From Microvirga ossetica (GTDB lineage Bacteria; Pseudomonadota; Alphaproteobacteria; Rhizobiales; Beijerinckiaceae): 64,000 nucleotides of DNA. Every line of letters begins with the position of its first letter. The stretch's first letter is position 1. The translations under genes and the position numbers were made by a program. The notes beneath the pieces are model-generated. The model was not told where the DNA came from, made no database searches, and was given only the letters and a program-made list of their open reading frames with translations. The stretch is taken from positions 62,001 through 126,000 of the forward strand of contig NZ_CP016621.1 in NCBI RefSeq assembly GCF_002741015.1. Direction: 5' to 3'. This document shows positions 7,197 through 14,031 of the stretch, one piece after another.

Positions 7197-7229
7197 GAAC
7201 CCGCCCCGCAAGGCGGGTTTCTTCTTTTC
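7197..7229 (+). terminator. intrinsic terminator
   Basis: AACCCGCC-N6-GGCGGGTT is followed by TCTTCTTTTC. It ends the 3653-7174 operon. Confidence 0.85.
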
Positions 7230-7262
7230 GGGGAGGCCGTCGCGCCCGGGGCGACGCTCGGT

Positions 7263-7347
7263 AGCGTCAGACGACTCTTAAAGGATTCCTATGGGTCGCC
7301 TCACGGTAGACACCGCTGACTCTGGAAGACCCTGCGGGTCTAGGGGA
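7263..7347. repeat. dispersed dyad element, copy 1, with downstream hairpin and polypurine tract
   Basis: A 46-bp dyad centred on GGATTCCTATGGGTCGCC (7283-7300) is followed about 25 bp later by AGACCC-TGC-GGGTCT and AGGGGAAGAGGAGG. The same layout occurs near 17.7 kb (inverted) and 35.65 kb. The core ATAGGA-N-TCCTAT is itself a palindrome in the other two copies. The rest of the 7230-7598 gap is AT-rich (7500-7560) and holds no gene. Confidence 0.7.
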
Positions 7348-7598
7348 AGAGGAGGAAAGAGTGGCCTTGGGTCGCCAGAGCCGTCCGAAAGCTGTCCTCA
7401 AGCCGTTGGCGACAGGATGCGCCGCCCGGGTCACCCGCAGACCCGATTTCGGCCTCAAATGCCCTCGATTCCGGCTGCAAGTAGAGCCCGTAAGTAGTTC
7501 CGGTGGATATCCTGTGGATATATAGTATTCGTATTGTATTCATAGCGTATTGATGCATTGACTTTCGAAGCGATTTCATCGGCGGAAACGGCTTAGTC

Positions 7599-7651
7599 TT
7601 GACGTATGCTTAAGGATCGGCTACCTTAGTATCGTGATGCTCCAACATCAC
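7599..7651 (+). promoter_or_regulatory. promoter with a different spacer dyad and a leader hairpin
   Basis: TTGACG (7599-7604), 17-bp spacer, TACCTT (7622-7627). Instead of the family-A dyad the region has TAAGG-N8-CCTTA. The leader hairpin GTGATG-CTCCAA-CATCAC (7634-7651) keeps the usual 6-bp stem and 6-nt loop but with new bases. It drives the GDYE-family operon at 7678-10470. Confidence 0.68.
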
Positions 7652-7677
7652 TTGACAACTACGGAAGGAGTTACCGC

Positions 7678-8070
7678 ATGGATTACGCCGCACAACACGC
7701 CGTCGAGGGCAACTACCAGATCGAGATCAGCGAGGGCTTCTGGCTCCGCACCGACCTTTCGATGACGGAGATGAGGTGGATGGCCCGGGTCGTCTTCATC
7801 GACTCCAAGGGCGTGAAGACCCCCACCTCTTACAAGGCCGAAACCTCGCAGGCTGGAGATCCCAACAAGCGGATCGTCCGCGCCAGGCTGCTCAACGCGC
7901 TCACCCGCCTCAAGGCTTATCGCCAGCAGACGGGCAAGCGGTGGGAGATCGAGCAGAAGGAGAAGCGCGAGGCCGAGAAGGCCGCGAGGCTGGCGGCGCG
8001 GGAGGCCGCGACGGCCGAGAAGAAGCCGGCGCGCACCAGGGCAGACCTCCTGGCCTCGGTCGCTGACTGA
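7678..8070 (+). CDS. hypothetical protein, GDYE family
   Basis: A 130-aa protein (MDYAAQHAVEGNYQIEISEG). Family landmarks: HAVEGNYQIEI at residues 7-17, RWMARVVFIDSKGVKTPTSY in the middle, GDPNKRIVRARLLNALTRLK, then QTGKRWEIEQKEKREA running into a long charged Ala/Glu/Lys helix. ATG follows GGAAGGAGTTACCGC. It is the first of five family members in this operon, which suggests local duplication and divergence. Function unknown. Confidence 0.82.
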   Translation: MDYAAQHAVEGNYQIEISEGFWLRTDLSMTEMRWMARVVFIDSKGVKTPTSYKAETSQAGDPNKRIVRARLLNALTRLKAYRQQTGKRWEIEQKEKREAEKAARLAAREAATAEKKPARTRADLLASVAD

Positions 8071-8078
8071 CGGTGGTT

Positions 8079-8153
8079 GGCCGGGGCCAGTCCCCGGCCT
8101 TCCCCCGAGCCGCCGTGTGCGGCGACGGCTTCGGGGAAGGCTCCAACCTTCCA
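8079..8153 (+). repeat. double intercistronic hairpin
   Basis: GGCCGGGG-N5-CCCCGGCC (8079-8099) is followed by a second stem-loop, CCCGAGCCG...CGGCTTCGGG, and a short GGAAGG-CTCCAA-CCTTCC. The same triple unit recurs after 8519, 8911 and 9262. Confidence 0.8.
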
Positions 8154-8180
8154 CCAGACCGCATCGAAAGGACTTACCAA

Positions 8181-8519
8181 GTGACCATTGACTACGCAGC
8201 ACTCCACGCCGCCGAGGGCGACTACCGGCTCCACATCGAGGCCGACTACTCGATCGTCATGGACGGGATTCATTTCTCGATCGTCCACGACAAATGGAAA
8301 GGCCACGTCGTCTTCATCGACTCCAAGGGCGAGAAGACCTGGACCGGGATCAAGGCGATGACGCTCAAGTCCGACGATCCCGACTACTCCGGATTGCGGG
8401 CCATGCTCCGGGGCGAACTTCATCGCCACCGCGAACACCGCGCCAAGACCGGCCGCCGGCTTGAGATCAACCGGATGCGGGCCCGAGAGGCCAAGAGAAA
8501 GGTCCGCCAGAGCGCGTGA
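8181..8519 (+). CDS. hypothetical protein, GDYE family, GTG start
   Basis: A 112-aa family member. No ATG fits; GTG at 8181 sits behind GAAAGGACTTACCAA in the place where sisters have ATG. Landmarks: LHAAEGDYRLHIEADY, KGHVVFIDSKGEKTWTGI, then REHRAKTGRRLEINRM and a basic tail. The central helix is shorter than in 7678. GTG in place of ATG may lower its expression relative to the first gene of the operon. Confidence 0.8.
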   Translation: MTIDYAALHAAEGDYRLHIEADYSIVMDGIHFSIVHDKWKGHVVFIDSKGEKTWTGIKAMTLKSDDPDYSGLRAMLRGELHRHREHRAKTGRRLEINRMRAREAKRKVRQSA

Positions 8520-8526
8520 CCGGATC

Positions 8527-8613
8527 GCCGGGGATCAGTCCCCGGCCTTCCCCCGAGCGGCCGGCCACGACCGCTTCGGGGAAGGCTCCAACCTTCCGCA
8601 AGCCACCAAGAAA
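8527..8613 (+). repeat. double intercistronic hairpin
   Basis: GCCGGGG-N6-CCCCGGC is followed by CCCGAGCGG..CCGCTTCGGG and GGAAGGCTCCAACCTTCC, nearly the same unit as at 8079 and 9269. Confidence 0.78.
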
Positions 8614-8623
8614 GGATTTACCA

Positions 8624-8911
8624 GTGACGAACACACGCAACGCCACCGCCAAGACCCTGACTGCCGTCATCACGATTGATGCCGACGATGTGGTCAACGC
8701 ACTCCGCGACGTTGGCAAGGCCCGAGGCCGCGACGACGAACACATGAGGAAGTTCGCCGCTTGGCTGATGGGGGATCGGGTCAGCGTCGGACACATCGAG
8801 GACTTCGGCTGGGACGAACTCCGCCGCAACTGGTTCCAGCACCACGTCGCGGAGGAATACGAGTCCTTCATTGGCGAGACGGAGGGCTGGCCCGACGAGC
8901 AAGCCGCCTGA
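8624..8911 (+). CDS. hypothetical protein, GTG start
   Basis: A 95-aa protein starting at GTG behind GAAAGGATTTACCA. The sequence (TAVITIDADDVVNALRDVG, DDEHMRKFAAWLMGDR, WDELRRNWFQHHVAEEYESF) shows one short strand followed by helices. It is not a GDYE member although it sits among them. It ends DEQAA. No family is recognised. Confidence 0.76.
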   Translation: MTNTRNATAKTLTAVITIDADDVVNALRDVGKARGRDDEHMRKFAAWLMGDRVSVGHIEDFGWDELRRNWFQHHVAEEYESFIGETEGWPDEQAA

Positions 8912-8916
8912 CGACC

Positions 8917-8995
8917 GAGGCTGGGGACCACCCCGGCCTCTCCCCAAGCGGCCGACAGCGACCGCTTCGGGGGAGGCTCCAACCTCCCGCAAGCC
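8917..8995 (+). repeat. double intercistronic hairpin
   Basis: GAGGCTGGGG-ACCA-CCCCGGCCTC, with a G-U in RNA, is followed by the CCAAGCGGCC..CCGCTTCGGGG unit. Confidence 0.76.
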
Positions 8996-9013
8996 ACCAA
9001 GAAAGGAACTACC

Positions 9014-9262
9014 ATGAAGGTTTACTACGGCTTCCCTCCCGCAAACGCCGACGAGGCAACCAAGGCCCGGTTTGAGGCCGGACACAGGGAACAGCGCACC
9101 CACGTTGTCGAGGTGATTTCCCTGCGGGTGATGCAGGGCTCCGGCTGGGATGATGAAGTCTGCCGGAAAGCCGAGGAAGTGCTTGAGGCGTTCAAGGGCC
9201 ACGAACTGGACGCGGCGGCGTTCGACCGGACCATGAGCGCACTGCGTCGCCTCGAAGACTGA
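9014..9262 (+). CDS. small hypothetical protein
   Basis: An 82-aa protein (MKVYYGFPPANADEATKARF). ATG follows GAAAGGAACTACC. The body is helical with acidic patches (CRKAEEVLEAFKGHELDAAAF). Cytoplasmic, function unknown. Confidence 0.76.
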   Translation: MKVYYGFPPANADEATKARFEAGHREQRTHVVEVISLRVMQGSGWDDEVCRKAEEVLEAFKGHELDAAAFDRTMSALRRLED

Positions 9263-9268
9263 CGGCGG

Positions 9269-9345
9269 GGCTGGGGAGTGATCCCCGGCCTTCCCCCGAG
9301 CGGCCGGCGGCGACCGCTTCGGGGAAGGCTCCAACCTTCCGCAAG
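9269..9345 (+). repeat. double intercistronic hairpin
   Basis: GGCTGGGG-N6-CCCCGGCC, then CCGAGCGGCC..GACCGCTTCGGGG and GGAAGG-CTCCAA-CCTTCC. Confidence 0.78.
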
Positions 9346-9369
9346 ACACCGCACCGAAAGGAGTTACCG

Positions 9370-9732
9370 ATGACCGACCATGAAACACTTCACTCGGCCG
9401 AGGGCGACTACGAGATCATCGTTGAGGAAACTCAATACATCTCGTTCATCCCCTACAAGGTGTCCGCGCCCATGTGGGCGGCCCGACTCGTCTTCAAGGA
9501 CTCGAACGGCCATGAGACGGCGACCGGGCATTACGCGGACACCACGATCGCCCACGACAAGAACCAGAGGCGGGTCCGTTGCAGGCTCATCAAAGCCCTT
9601 GGCAACTTCCGCGCCTACCGGAAGCGCACTGGCCTTCGCTTCGAGGTCGGGGAGATGAACGACACCGTGGCGAGGATCGAGGTCCGCAATGCCGAAAGGA
9701 CGGCCCGCAAGGCCGCGAAGGTAGCGGCCTGA
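9370..9732 (+). CDS. hypothetical protein, GDYE family
   Basis: A 120-aa family member (MTDHETLHSAEGDYEIIVEE). It carries WAARLVFKDSNGHETATGHY, KNQRRVRCRLIKALGNFRAY and TGLRFEVGEMN. ATG follows GAAAGGAGTTACCG. Its stop overlaps the start of the next family member (TGATG), so the two are probably co-translated and may act as a pair. It ends KVAA. Confidence 0.82.
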   Translation: MTDHETLHSAEGDYEIIVEETQYISFIPYKVSAPMWAARLVFKDSNGHETATGHYADTTIAHDKNQRRVRCRLIKALGNFRAYRKRTGLRFEVGEMNDTVARIEVRNAERTARKAAKVAA

Positions 9733-10079
9733 TGACGGACTACGCGAAACTCCACGCCGTCGCCGGCGACTACGAGATCTTCCTTGAGGAAGGACACCCG
9801 TTCGACCCGGCATCCGGTCCTCGGTGGCTTGCCTACGTCGCCTTCCTGGCGGCGGACGGCACGATCACCCGGACGTTTCACGCGGTCCTCACCGACAAGG
9901 AGGACGACCCGATCGGGCTCGATGCCCGGGACCAGCTTCTCGGAGTCCTTGAGTTCTACCAGCGGCACCGCGCGGCGACCGGGAAGCGGTGCGAGGTCGA
10001 GACACTGGAAGAGCTGGATGCCGCCGGCACCGATCCGGACGACATTCCATTTGGGGAGCCGGAACGACTGGCAAGCTGA
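9732..10079 (+). CDS. hypothetical protein, GDYE family, coupled
   Basis: A 115-aa family member starting within the upstream TGATG. Landmarks: LHAVAGDYEIFLEEGHP, RWLAYVAFLAADGTITRTFH, then RHRAATGKRCEVETLEEL. The C-terminus is acidic (DAAGTDPDDIPFGEPE), unlike the basic tails of 4289 and 8181. The adjacent pair may form a heteromer, which is inference only. Confidence 0.8.
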   Translation: MTDYAKLHAVAGDYEIFLEEGHPFDPASGPRWLAYVAFLAADGTITRTFHAVLTDKEDDPIGLDARDQLLGVLEFYQRHRAATGKRCEVETLEELDAAGTDPDDIPFGEPERLAS

Positions 10080-10085
10080 AACCGG

Positions 10086-10104
10086 GCCGGGGACGATCCC
10101 CGGC
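10086..10104 (+). repeat. intercistronic GC hairpin
   Basis: GCCGGGG-ACGAT-CCCCGGC lies six bases after the stop codon. Confidence 0.8.
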
Positions 10105-10137
10105 TCATCCGCCACCCGAACGAGGGAGGTTCAAATC

Positions 10138-10470
10138 ATGGAGGACAGGGACGCATTGCATACCATCGCCGGCCGCTACGAGATCGTGACCGTCAAGGCT
10201 TCCGATCCCGCCAACGACCGGGCCGAACTCATCTTCCGTGCCGACGACGGCACCGAGGCACCCACGGGCCACTACTCCGAGAGGAAGCGGCCCAACGGCG
10301 ACCTCTTCAAGAAGCGGGTCCAGGCTGACCTTAAGGAATGGCTGGACCGCTACACCGACTTCTATGTCCGCCTCAAGCTTCGGCTGGAAGTCATCGGCAA
10401 GCGGCCGGCCAACCAAGGCAACGCCGCCTACCAGGATCGCGGCATCCCGGCTTCCACGATCCCGGGCTGA
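10138..10470 (+). CDS. hypothetical protein, GDYE family
   Basis: A 110-aa divergent member (LHTIAGRYEIVTVKASDPAN), in which GDYE becomes GRYE. It retains RAELIFRADDGTEAPTGHY and a KKRVQADLKEWLDRY helix, and closes with RLEVIGKRPA in place of RWEIE. ATG follows GAGGGAGGTTCAAATC. It is the last gene of the operon. Confidence 0.8.
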   Translation: MEDRDALHTIAGRYEIVTVKASDPANDRAELIFRADDGTEAPTGHYSERKRPNGDLFKKRVQADLKEWLDRYTDFYVRLKLRLEVIGKRPANQGNAAYQDRGIPASTIPG

Positions 10471-10573
10471 CGATCGAGGGCGGCAGAAGTCGCCCAGCGG
10501 TCTCCGCGTCGGGATCGTTCGAAACCCGAAGCATTCGGGACGGAACCAGCCAATCGAAACTGGATAACGTGCG

Positions 10574-10587
10574 TGGGGAGCTCCCCA
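10574..10587. repeat. perfect palindrome TGGGGAGCTCCCCA (copy 2)
   Basis: Identical to 1794-1807. It lies between the end of the GDYE operon and the next family-A promoter. Confidence 0.7.
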
Positions 10588-10651
10588 TAACTGGCCGCTC
10601 TACCTTCCTTCCCCCCTTCTGAACTTTCTTCTGTCGGCTTCCTTTCGGCGT

Positions 10652-10705
10652 TTGACTTGGGAGCGTTTTACACCCACCATCGTAAATGTAACGAGTGATC
10701 GTTGC
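10652..10705 (+). promoter_or_regulatory. family-A promoter with operator dyad and 5' hairpin (site A4)
   Basis: TTGACT (10652-10657), 17-bp spacer containing TGGGAGCGTTTTACACCCA, -10 CACCAT (10675-10680). Leader hairpin GTAACG-AGTGAT-CGTTGC (10688-10705). Confidence 0.75.
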
Positions 10706-10728
10706 ACATCGAAAGGGAGTTACCACCC

Positions 10729-11097
10729 ATGCAGAACCACGGCAGCCACGCAGTCACCCTCGTCATCGACCAAGCCCTGGACGGGTTCCAGCGGCACACC
10801 GACAAGGTTCTCAAGCAGGACAAGAAGGCACTCGAAGCCGCCTACAAGGCGAAGGACGAGGCCGCTTACAAGGACCTCCAGGCCAAGGTCGGCCTCGGCA
10901 TCGACCGCCTGGACGCGATCAGCGACCGCTGGACCGTCCTCGGCCTCGTTGAAGGGATGACGGCGAACGAGGTCGCAATTGCGATCGAAGCCATGCTGGT
11001 CCTCCAGGCCCGCGCCCGCCTCGGCCTCGGCCTCAATGCCCATCAACTCCGCGACCTGGCGGAAGGCCAGTGGTTCAAGGAGATGGAAGCCGCCTGA
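10729..11097 (+). CDS. hypothetical helical protein
   Basis: A 122-aa helical protein (MQNHGSHAVTLVIDQALDGF). Lys/Ala-rich helices (KQDKKALEAAYKAKDEAAYK) precede a hydrophobic C-terminal half (AIEAMLVLQARARLGLGL). No signal peptide. The ATG lies behind AAAGGGAGTTACCACCC. It ends MEAA. Function unknown; first gene of the A4 operon. Confidence 0.78.
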   Translation: MQNHGSHAVTLVIDQALDGFQRHTDKVLKQDKKALEAAYKAKDEAAYKDLQAKVGLGIDRLDAISDRWTVLGLVEGMTANEVAIAIEAMLVLQARARLGLGLNAHQLRDLAEGQWFKEMEAA

Positions 11098-11105
11098 TCC
11101 CCGGA

Positions 11106-11124
11106 GCCGGGGCAAGCCCCCGGC
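11106..11124 (+). repeat. intercistronic GC hairpin
   Basis: GCCGGGG-N5-CCCCGGC lies eight bases after the stop codon. Confidence 0.8.
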
Positions 11125-11164
11125 ACCTTCCCCGACGACGACAACCAGCAGGAGGATTGAATCC

Positions 11165-11791
11165 ATGAGCAACGACACCAACAACGGCGTGACCATCATC
11201 GAGATCGACTACACCGAGATCGTCCATGTTAACGGCAAGCCGACCAACCTCGGGTTCCAGCCGCTCTTCAACATCTGGACCCGATGCGAGTCCAGCATTG
11301 GAGGCTGGATCAGGGGCAGCGGCCGGAACAACGAGATCAGGGACCGCATGGGCTACCTCGCGGAGATCGGCTTTGCCGAGAAGGTCCGCGCCGCCCGGGC
11401 CGCGGGTTCCGCCGAGTTCGAGATGAAGGAGTCGGTGTTTCCGGCTTACTCCGAACTCGATTCCGTGCGCCTTCACTGGAAAGAGGTCGATGCCCTGCTG
11501 CCTCGGTGCAGCAAGAAGCAGTCCCGCGTTGAGTTTCAGCATCCGTGGGGAAGCACTTACACCAACCTGCATTGGGCCGTCCTCCTGGACGGGATCGAGA
11601 CTGGCTTCTCCTACTATCGCCGGAACTCCTATGACCAATGGGAGCTCTACGTGAAAGACGAGAACGGTTACGGGGTCAAGGTTCAGAGGGGGCAGTGCCA
11701 CGCCGTGAAAGGCGGCATCCACCAACTCGTCGGCCTCGGCATGATCTCAAAGGTCCTCGCCGCCAGGGAGGCCGCGAAGAACGCCGCCTGA
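11165..11791 (+). CDS. hypothetical protein
   Basis: A 208-aa protein, the second largest in the array (MSNDTNNGVTIIEIDYTEIV). ATG follows GGAGGATTGAATCC. The sequence mixes strands and aromatic residues (SYYRRNSYDQWELYVKDENG) and is probably globular and cytoplasmic. It ends AAREAAKNAA. No catalytic signature or family was recognised. It is followed by a two-hairpin intercistronic unit (around 11800-11866). Confidence 0.78.
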   Translation: MSNDTNNGVTIIEIDYTEIVHVNGKPTNLGFQPLFNIWTRCESSIGGWIRGSGRNNEIRDRMGYLAEIGFAEKVRAARAAGSAEFEMKESVFPAYSELDSVRLHWKEVDALLPRCSKKQSRVEFQHPWGSTYTNLHWAVLLDGIETGFSYYRRNSYDQWELYVKDENGYGVKVQRGQCHAVKGGIHQLVGLGMISKVLAAREAAKNAA

Positions 11792-11909
11792 CCGGACGGC
11801 CACGGCGGCAGAAGTCGCCAGCCTTCCCCCGAGCCGCCGACGAGCGCGGTTGACGGCTTCGGGGAGGGCAGAAGCCCCGACAACAACCAGCAAGGGAGGG
11901 ACAGCCAGC

Positions 11910-12200
11910 ATGACGAACATCGACACCATCAACATCCGCGACTTCGAAGACCCGGCACTCCGCCGCGCCTACGACGAGGCTTCCGATGCATTGGCGGCGG
12001 CGACCGAGAACTTGGAAGCTGCCCGGGAGGAAGGACGCAAGGCACTCCGTAGCGTCAGGTCGGAACGCCGTCGCGCCGCCTTCGAAGCCTATTGCGCCGC
12101 CTCCGTGGCCCATGACCGCGCACTGGTCGCATTCCGCGCCGCCGAGGACGCATTGCAGCAGGAAACCGGACGGCGCATCGGGGAAGCCCTCGCCGCCTGA
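11910..12200 (+). CDS. coiled-coil hypothetical protein
   Basis: A 96-aa protein (MTNIDTINIRDFEDPALRRA). From about residue 15 on it is a continuous Ala/Glu/Arg-rich helix (ASDALAAATENLEAAREEGR), so it is likely a coiled coil. ATG follows AAGGGAGGGACAGCCAGC. It ends ALAA, an ssrA-like C-terminus. Function unknown. Confidence 0.78.
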   Translation: MTNIDTINIRDFEDPALRRAYDEASDALAAATENLEAAREEGRKALRSVRSERRRAAFEAYCAASVAHDRALVAFRAAEDALQQETGRRIGEALAA

Positions 12201-12206
12201 ATCCTT

Positions 12207-12227
12207 GGCTGGGTCCGATCCCCGGCC
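12207..12227 (+). repeat. intercistronic GC hairpin
   Basis: GGCTGGG-N7-CCCGGCC after the stop codon. It lies directly upstream of the next promoter. Confidence 0.7.
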
Positions 12228-12249
12228 ATCCCAATCCTTCCGCCGGCTA

Positions 12250-12302
12250 TGGACGTGGGTGCTATTTACACCCATACTTTCCTTGTAACGTTCGCACGTT
12301 AC
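12250..12302 (+). promoter_or_regulatory. family-A promoter, best operator match (site A5)
   Basis: TGGACG (12250-12255), 17-bp spacer with the perfect dyad TGGGTG-CTATTTA-CACCCA, -10 CATACT (12273-12278). Leader hairpin GTAACG-TTCGCA-CGTTAC (12285-12302) is fully paired. Confidence 0.78.
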
Positions 12303-12323
12303 GGACGAAAGGAGCTACCAGCC

Positions 12324-12476
12324 ATGAGCAGCCACGAACTCTTCCACCTCATTGACGATGCCGCCAACGACCTCAAGAGCGCACAGGTCGAACGCGCCCT
12401 CCAGCGTCTCCAGGATGCCCTGCGGGCCATGAACGAGTCCTACGCCGCAGAAGCGGAGGCCGAGGCCGGGGAGTGA
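12324..12476 (+). CDS. very small hypothetical protein
   Basis: A 50-aa single-gene unit (MSSHELFHLIDDAANDLKSA). ATG follows GAAAGGAGCTACCAGCC. It is amphipathic and helical, with an acidic tail (EAEAEAGE). It stands alone between its own family-A promoter and the next one, so it is deliberately expressed despite its size. Function unknown. Confidence 0.75.
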   Translation: MSSHELFHLIDDAANDLKSAQVERALQRLQDALRAMNESYAAEAEAEAGE

Positions 12477-12651
12477 TCCCGGCCTTTCCTCAAGGATAGG
12501 GGAGAAGGAAAATAGAATTCCAGGGGGCCGCTGACAGGGATCGGCGGCTTTTCCGTTTGAGATGTTTCGAGCCTCGAAGCATTCGCAGCCAGCCAGAGGA
12601 TCGAGTCCTTTCCGCTGCCCTTCAAAGCGGCGACTTTTTCCTGCCGGCGCG

Positions 12652-12706
12652 TTGACGTGGGCGCGAATTACACCCACCATTTGCTTGTAATGCCGAGGGG
12701 CATTGC
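12652..12706 (+). promoter_or_regulatory. family-A promoter with compensatory leader hairpin (site A6)
   Basis: TTGACG (12652-12657), 17-bp spacer TGGGCGCGAATTACACC, -10 CACCAT (12675-12680). Leader hairpin GTAATGCC-GAGG-GGCATTGC (12687-12706): both arms differ from the other sites yet still pair. Confidence 0.76.
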
Positions 12707-12724
12707 CAGCGAAAGGACCTTACC

Positions 12725-13168
12725 ATGAGCGACACCGATTTCACGCCGCCCACCCTGAACGCAGCCGTCATCGCCGCCAGCAAGCGGTATCTCCCGAGTG
12801 CTTTCAACACCCTCGCGTATTTCCAGGAGGACTTCGCCGCCGATCCGTTCCGCGCCCTTGAGATGCGGACGGACCTTCACGTCTCCGCCGCCCGGATCAA
12901 GGTATGGGGCGAAATCTGCCGCAAGATTCTCCAGGGCGAAGAGACGGTGCGTAAGATCGCGGATCGCATTGACTCGGAGATCGAGGGCATGACTTCGAGG
13001 ATCGGGGACAGCAACTATCTCACCAAGTTGGGCCTCGCTCACCTCCAGGCACTGTCCGAGGCGCGTCAGTCTCTCCAGTGGGCCATCAAGGACGACGACC
13101 TCTACGCCCGCTGGGCCGAGAACGATGCCGCCAAGAAGGCCGCAGCCGAGGCGCAGGAAGCCGCCTGA
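12725..13168 (+). CDS. hypothetical protein, WAD family
   Basis: A 147-aa helical protein (MSDTDFTPPTLNAAVIAASK). The motif AADPFRALEMRTDLHVSAAR then IKVWGEICRKIL matches DPVRAMEWADNMFL..VQVWDEVAG of the protein at 2521. It ends EAQEAA. ATG follows GAAAGGACCTTACC. Cytoplasmic, function unknown. Confidence 0.8.
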   Translation: MSDTDFTPPTLNAAVIAASKRYLPSAFNTLAYFQEDFAADPFRALEMRTDLHVSAARIKVWGEICRKILQGEETVRKIADRIDSEIEGMTSRIGDSNYLTKLGLAHLQALSEARQSLQWAIKDDDLYARWAENDAAKKAAAEAQEAA

Positions 13169-13175
13169 CGACACC

Positions 13176-13200
13176 GGGGCCGGGTCCAGTCCCCGGCTCC
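13176..13200 (+). repeat. intercistronic GC hairpin
   Basis: GGGGCCGGG...CCCCGGCTCC lies seven bases after the stop codon. Confidence 0.75.
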
Positions 13201-13248
13201 CCACTTTCCCGCCGAGCGACGACAATCAACGAGGGAGGACTACGAGCC

Positions 13249-13533
13249 ATGACCGACAAGATCGAAAACGCAAGCATCCGCAACATCAAGGCCGCAGACG
13301 CTTTCGTAGGTCTGTTCATCGTCGGTGCGGCCACGTGCATCCATCACGCCATGAATGAAGTCGGCTTCTTCGACCTCGGCACCATCCTCCGGGACGTTGG
13401 CGGCGGCGTGATCCATCCGGCAGCGGCTTTCGGTATCGCCGCAGCTTTCCTCGGCATGATGGGTATCCTCGCGCTGGGAGTGATCTCGGGCGTTTCCTAT
13501 GCCTTCGGCAAGGTCCGAGGCTTCCGCCAGTAA
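13249..13533 (+). CDS. small membrane protein
   Basis: A 94-aa protein (MTDKIENASIRNIKAADAFV) with two predicted membrane helices: about residues 19-36 (FVGLFIVGAATCIHHAM) and about residues 60-85 (AAFGIAAAFLGMMGILALGV). A basic end (KVRGFRQ) suggests a cytoplasmic C-terminus. ATG follows GAGGGAGGACTACGAGCC. The other small membrane proteins at 13707, 17223, 62812 and 63428 have similar layouts. It ends at the terminator at 13583. Confidence 0.78.
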   Translation: MTDKIENASIRNIKAADAFVGLFIVGAATCIHHAMNEVGFFDLGTILRDVGGGVIHPAAAFGIAAAFLGMMGILALGVISGVSYAFGKVRGFRQ

Positions 13534-13582
13534 GGACGGCACCGGAGGCGGGAACAGGAAACAGGAATCCTGACCGCTAGGG

Positions 13583-13610
13583 AACCCGCTTCACGGCGGG
13601 TTTTCCTTTG
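13583..13610 (+). terminator. intrinsic terminator
   Basis: AACCCGC-N6-GCGGGTT followed by TTCCTTTG. Confidence 0.8.
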
Positions 13611-13626
13611 CCCGGGAAGGACTCAC

Positions 13627-13641
13627 TACGCTCACAGCGTA
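13627..13641 (+). promoter_or_regulatory. family-B operator-like dyad (site B1)
   Basis: TACGCT-CAC-AGCGTA is a perfect dyad followed by ACTTTT. A TAACTT overlapping the right arm could be the -10. It lies 66 bases before the ATG at 13707. Confidence 0.72.
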
Positions 13642-13706
13642 ACTTTTCCTTGCCGCCGGAATCGCCGGCCCGCAAGATTCAAGGACAACAACAAGGGAGG
13701 ACCACG

Positions 13707-14021
13707 ATGACTGACACCATTGAAACGGAAGCGACCAAGGCGAAGATCGAAGCCGCATACCGCCTCGGGAAGATCGAGGCGCGGAACAACGAGATCAACA
13801 GGCTTGGAACCATTTTTCTCGGGTTTGGGGTCCTGTTCCAGAACGTCTCGGCCATCGAGCTCGCGCCCTATGAACTGCTCCCTCGCATGGTCGATGAGTT
13901 CTTTTCGTGGTCCTACTGGTTCGCCTTGATCCCGGCGATGATCGTCCGGACGATTTGCACAAAGGCGATCGACAGCTTCACCACTCGGAAGCCGAAAGCC
14001 TCCGTCGCCGCCTCGGCTTGA
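13707..14021 (+). CDS. small membrane protein
   Basis: A 104-aa protein (MTDTIETEATKAKIEAAYRL). A soluble helical N-terminus is followed by a hydrophobic stretch about residues 35-52 (TIFLGFGVLFQNVSAIEL) and a second about 70-90 (SWSYWFALIPAMIVRTICTK), with a basic Ser/Ala tail. ATG follows AAGGGAGGACCACG. It is followed ten bases later by 14032, so the two share an operon under site B1. Confidence 0.78.
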   Translation: MTDTIETEATKAKIEAAYRLGKIEARNNEINRLGTIFLGFGVLFQNVSAIELAPYELLPRMVDEFFSWSYWFALIPAMIVRTICTKAIDSFTTRKPKASVAASA

Positions 14022-14031
14022 GGTTTCCGGC

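Noticed and set aside
8079..9345. Regular direct repeats resembling a CRISPR array
   Set aside because: The repeats are separated by whole genes of varied length and lie after stop codons; there are no short uniform spacers and no cas genes.
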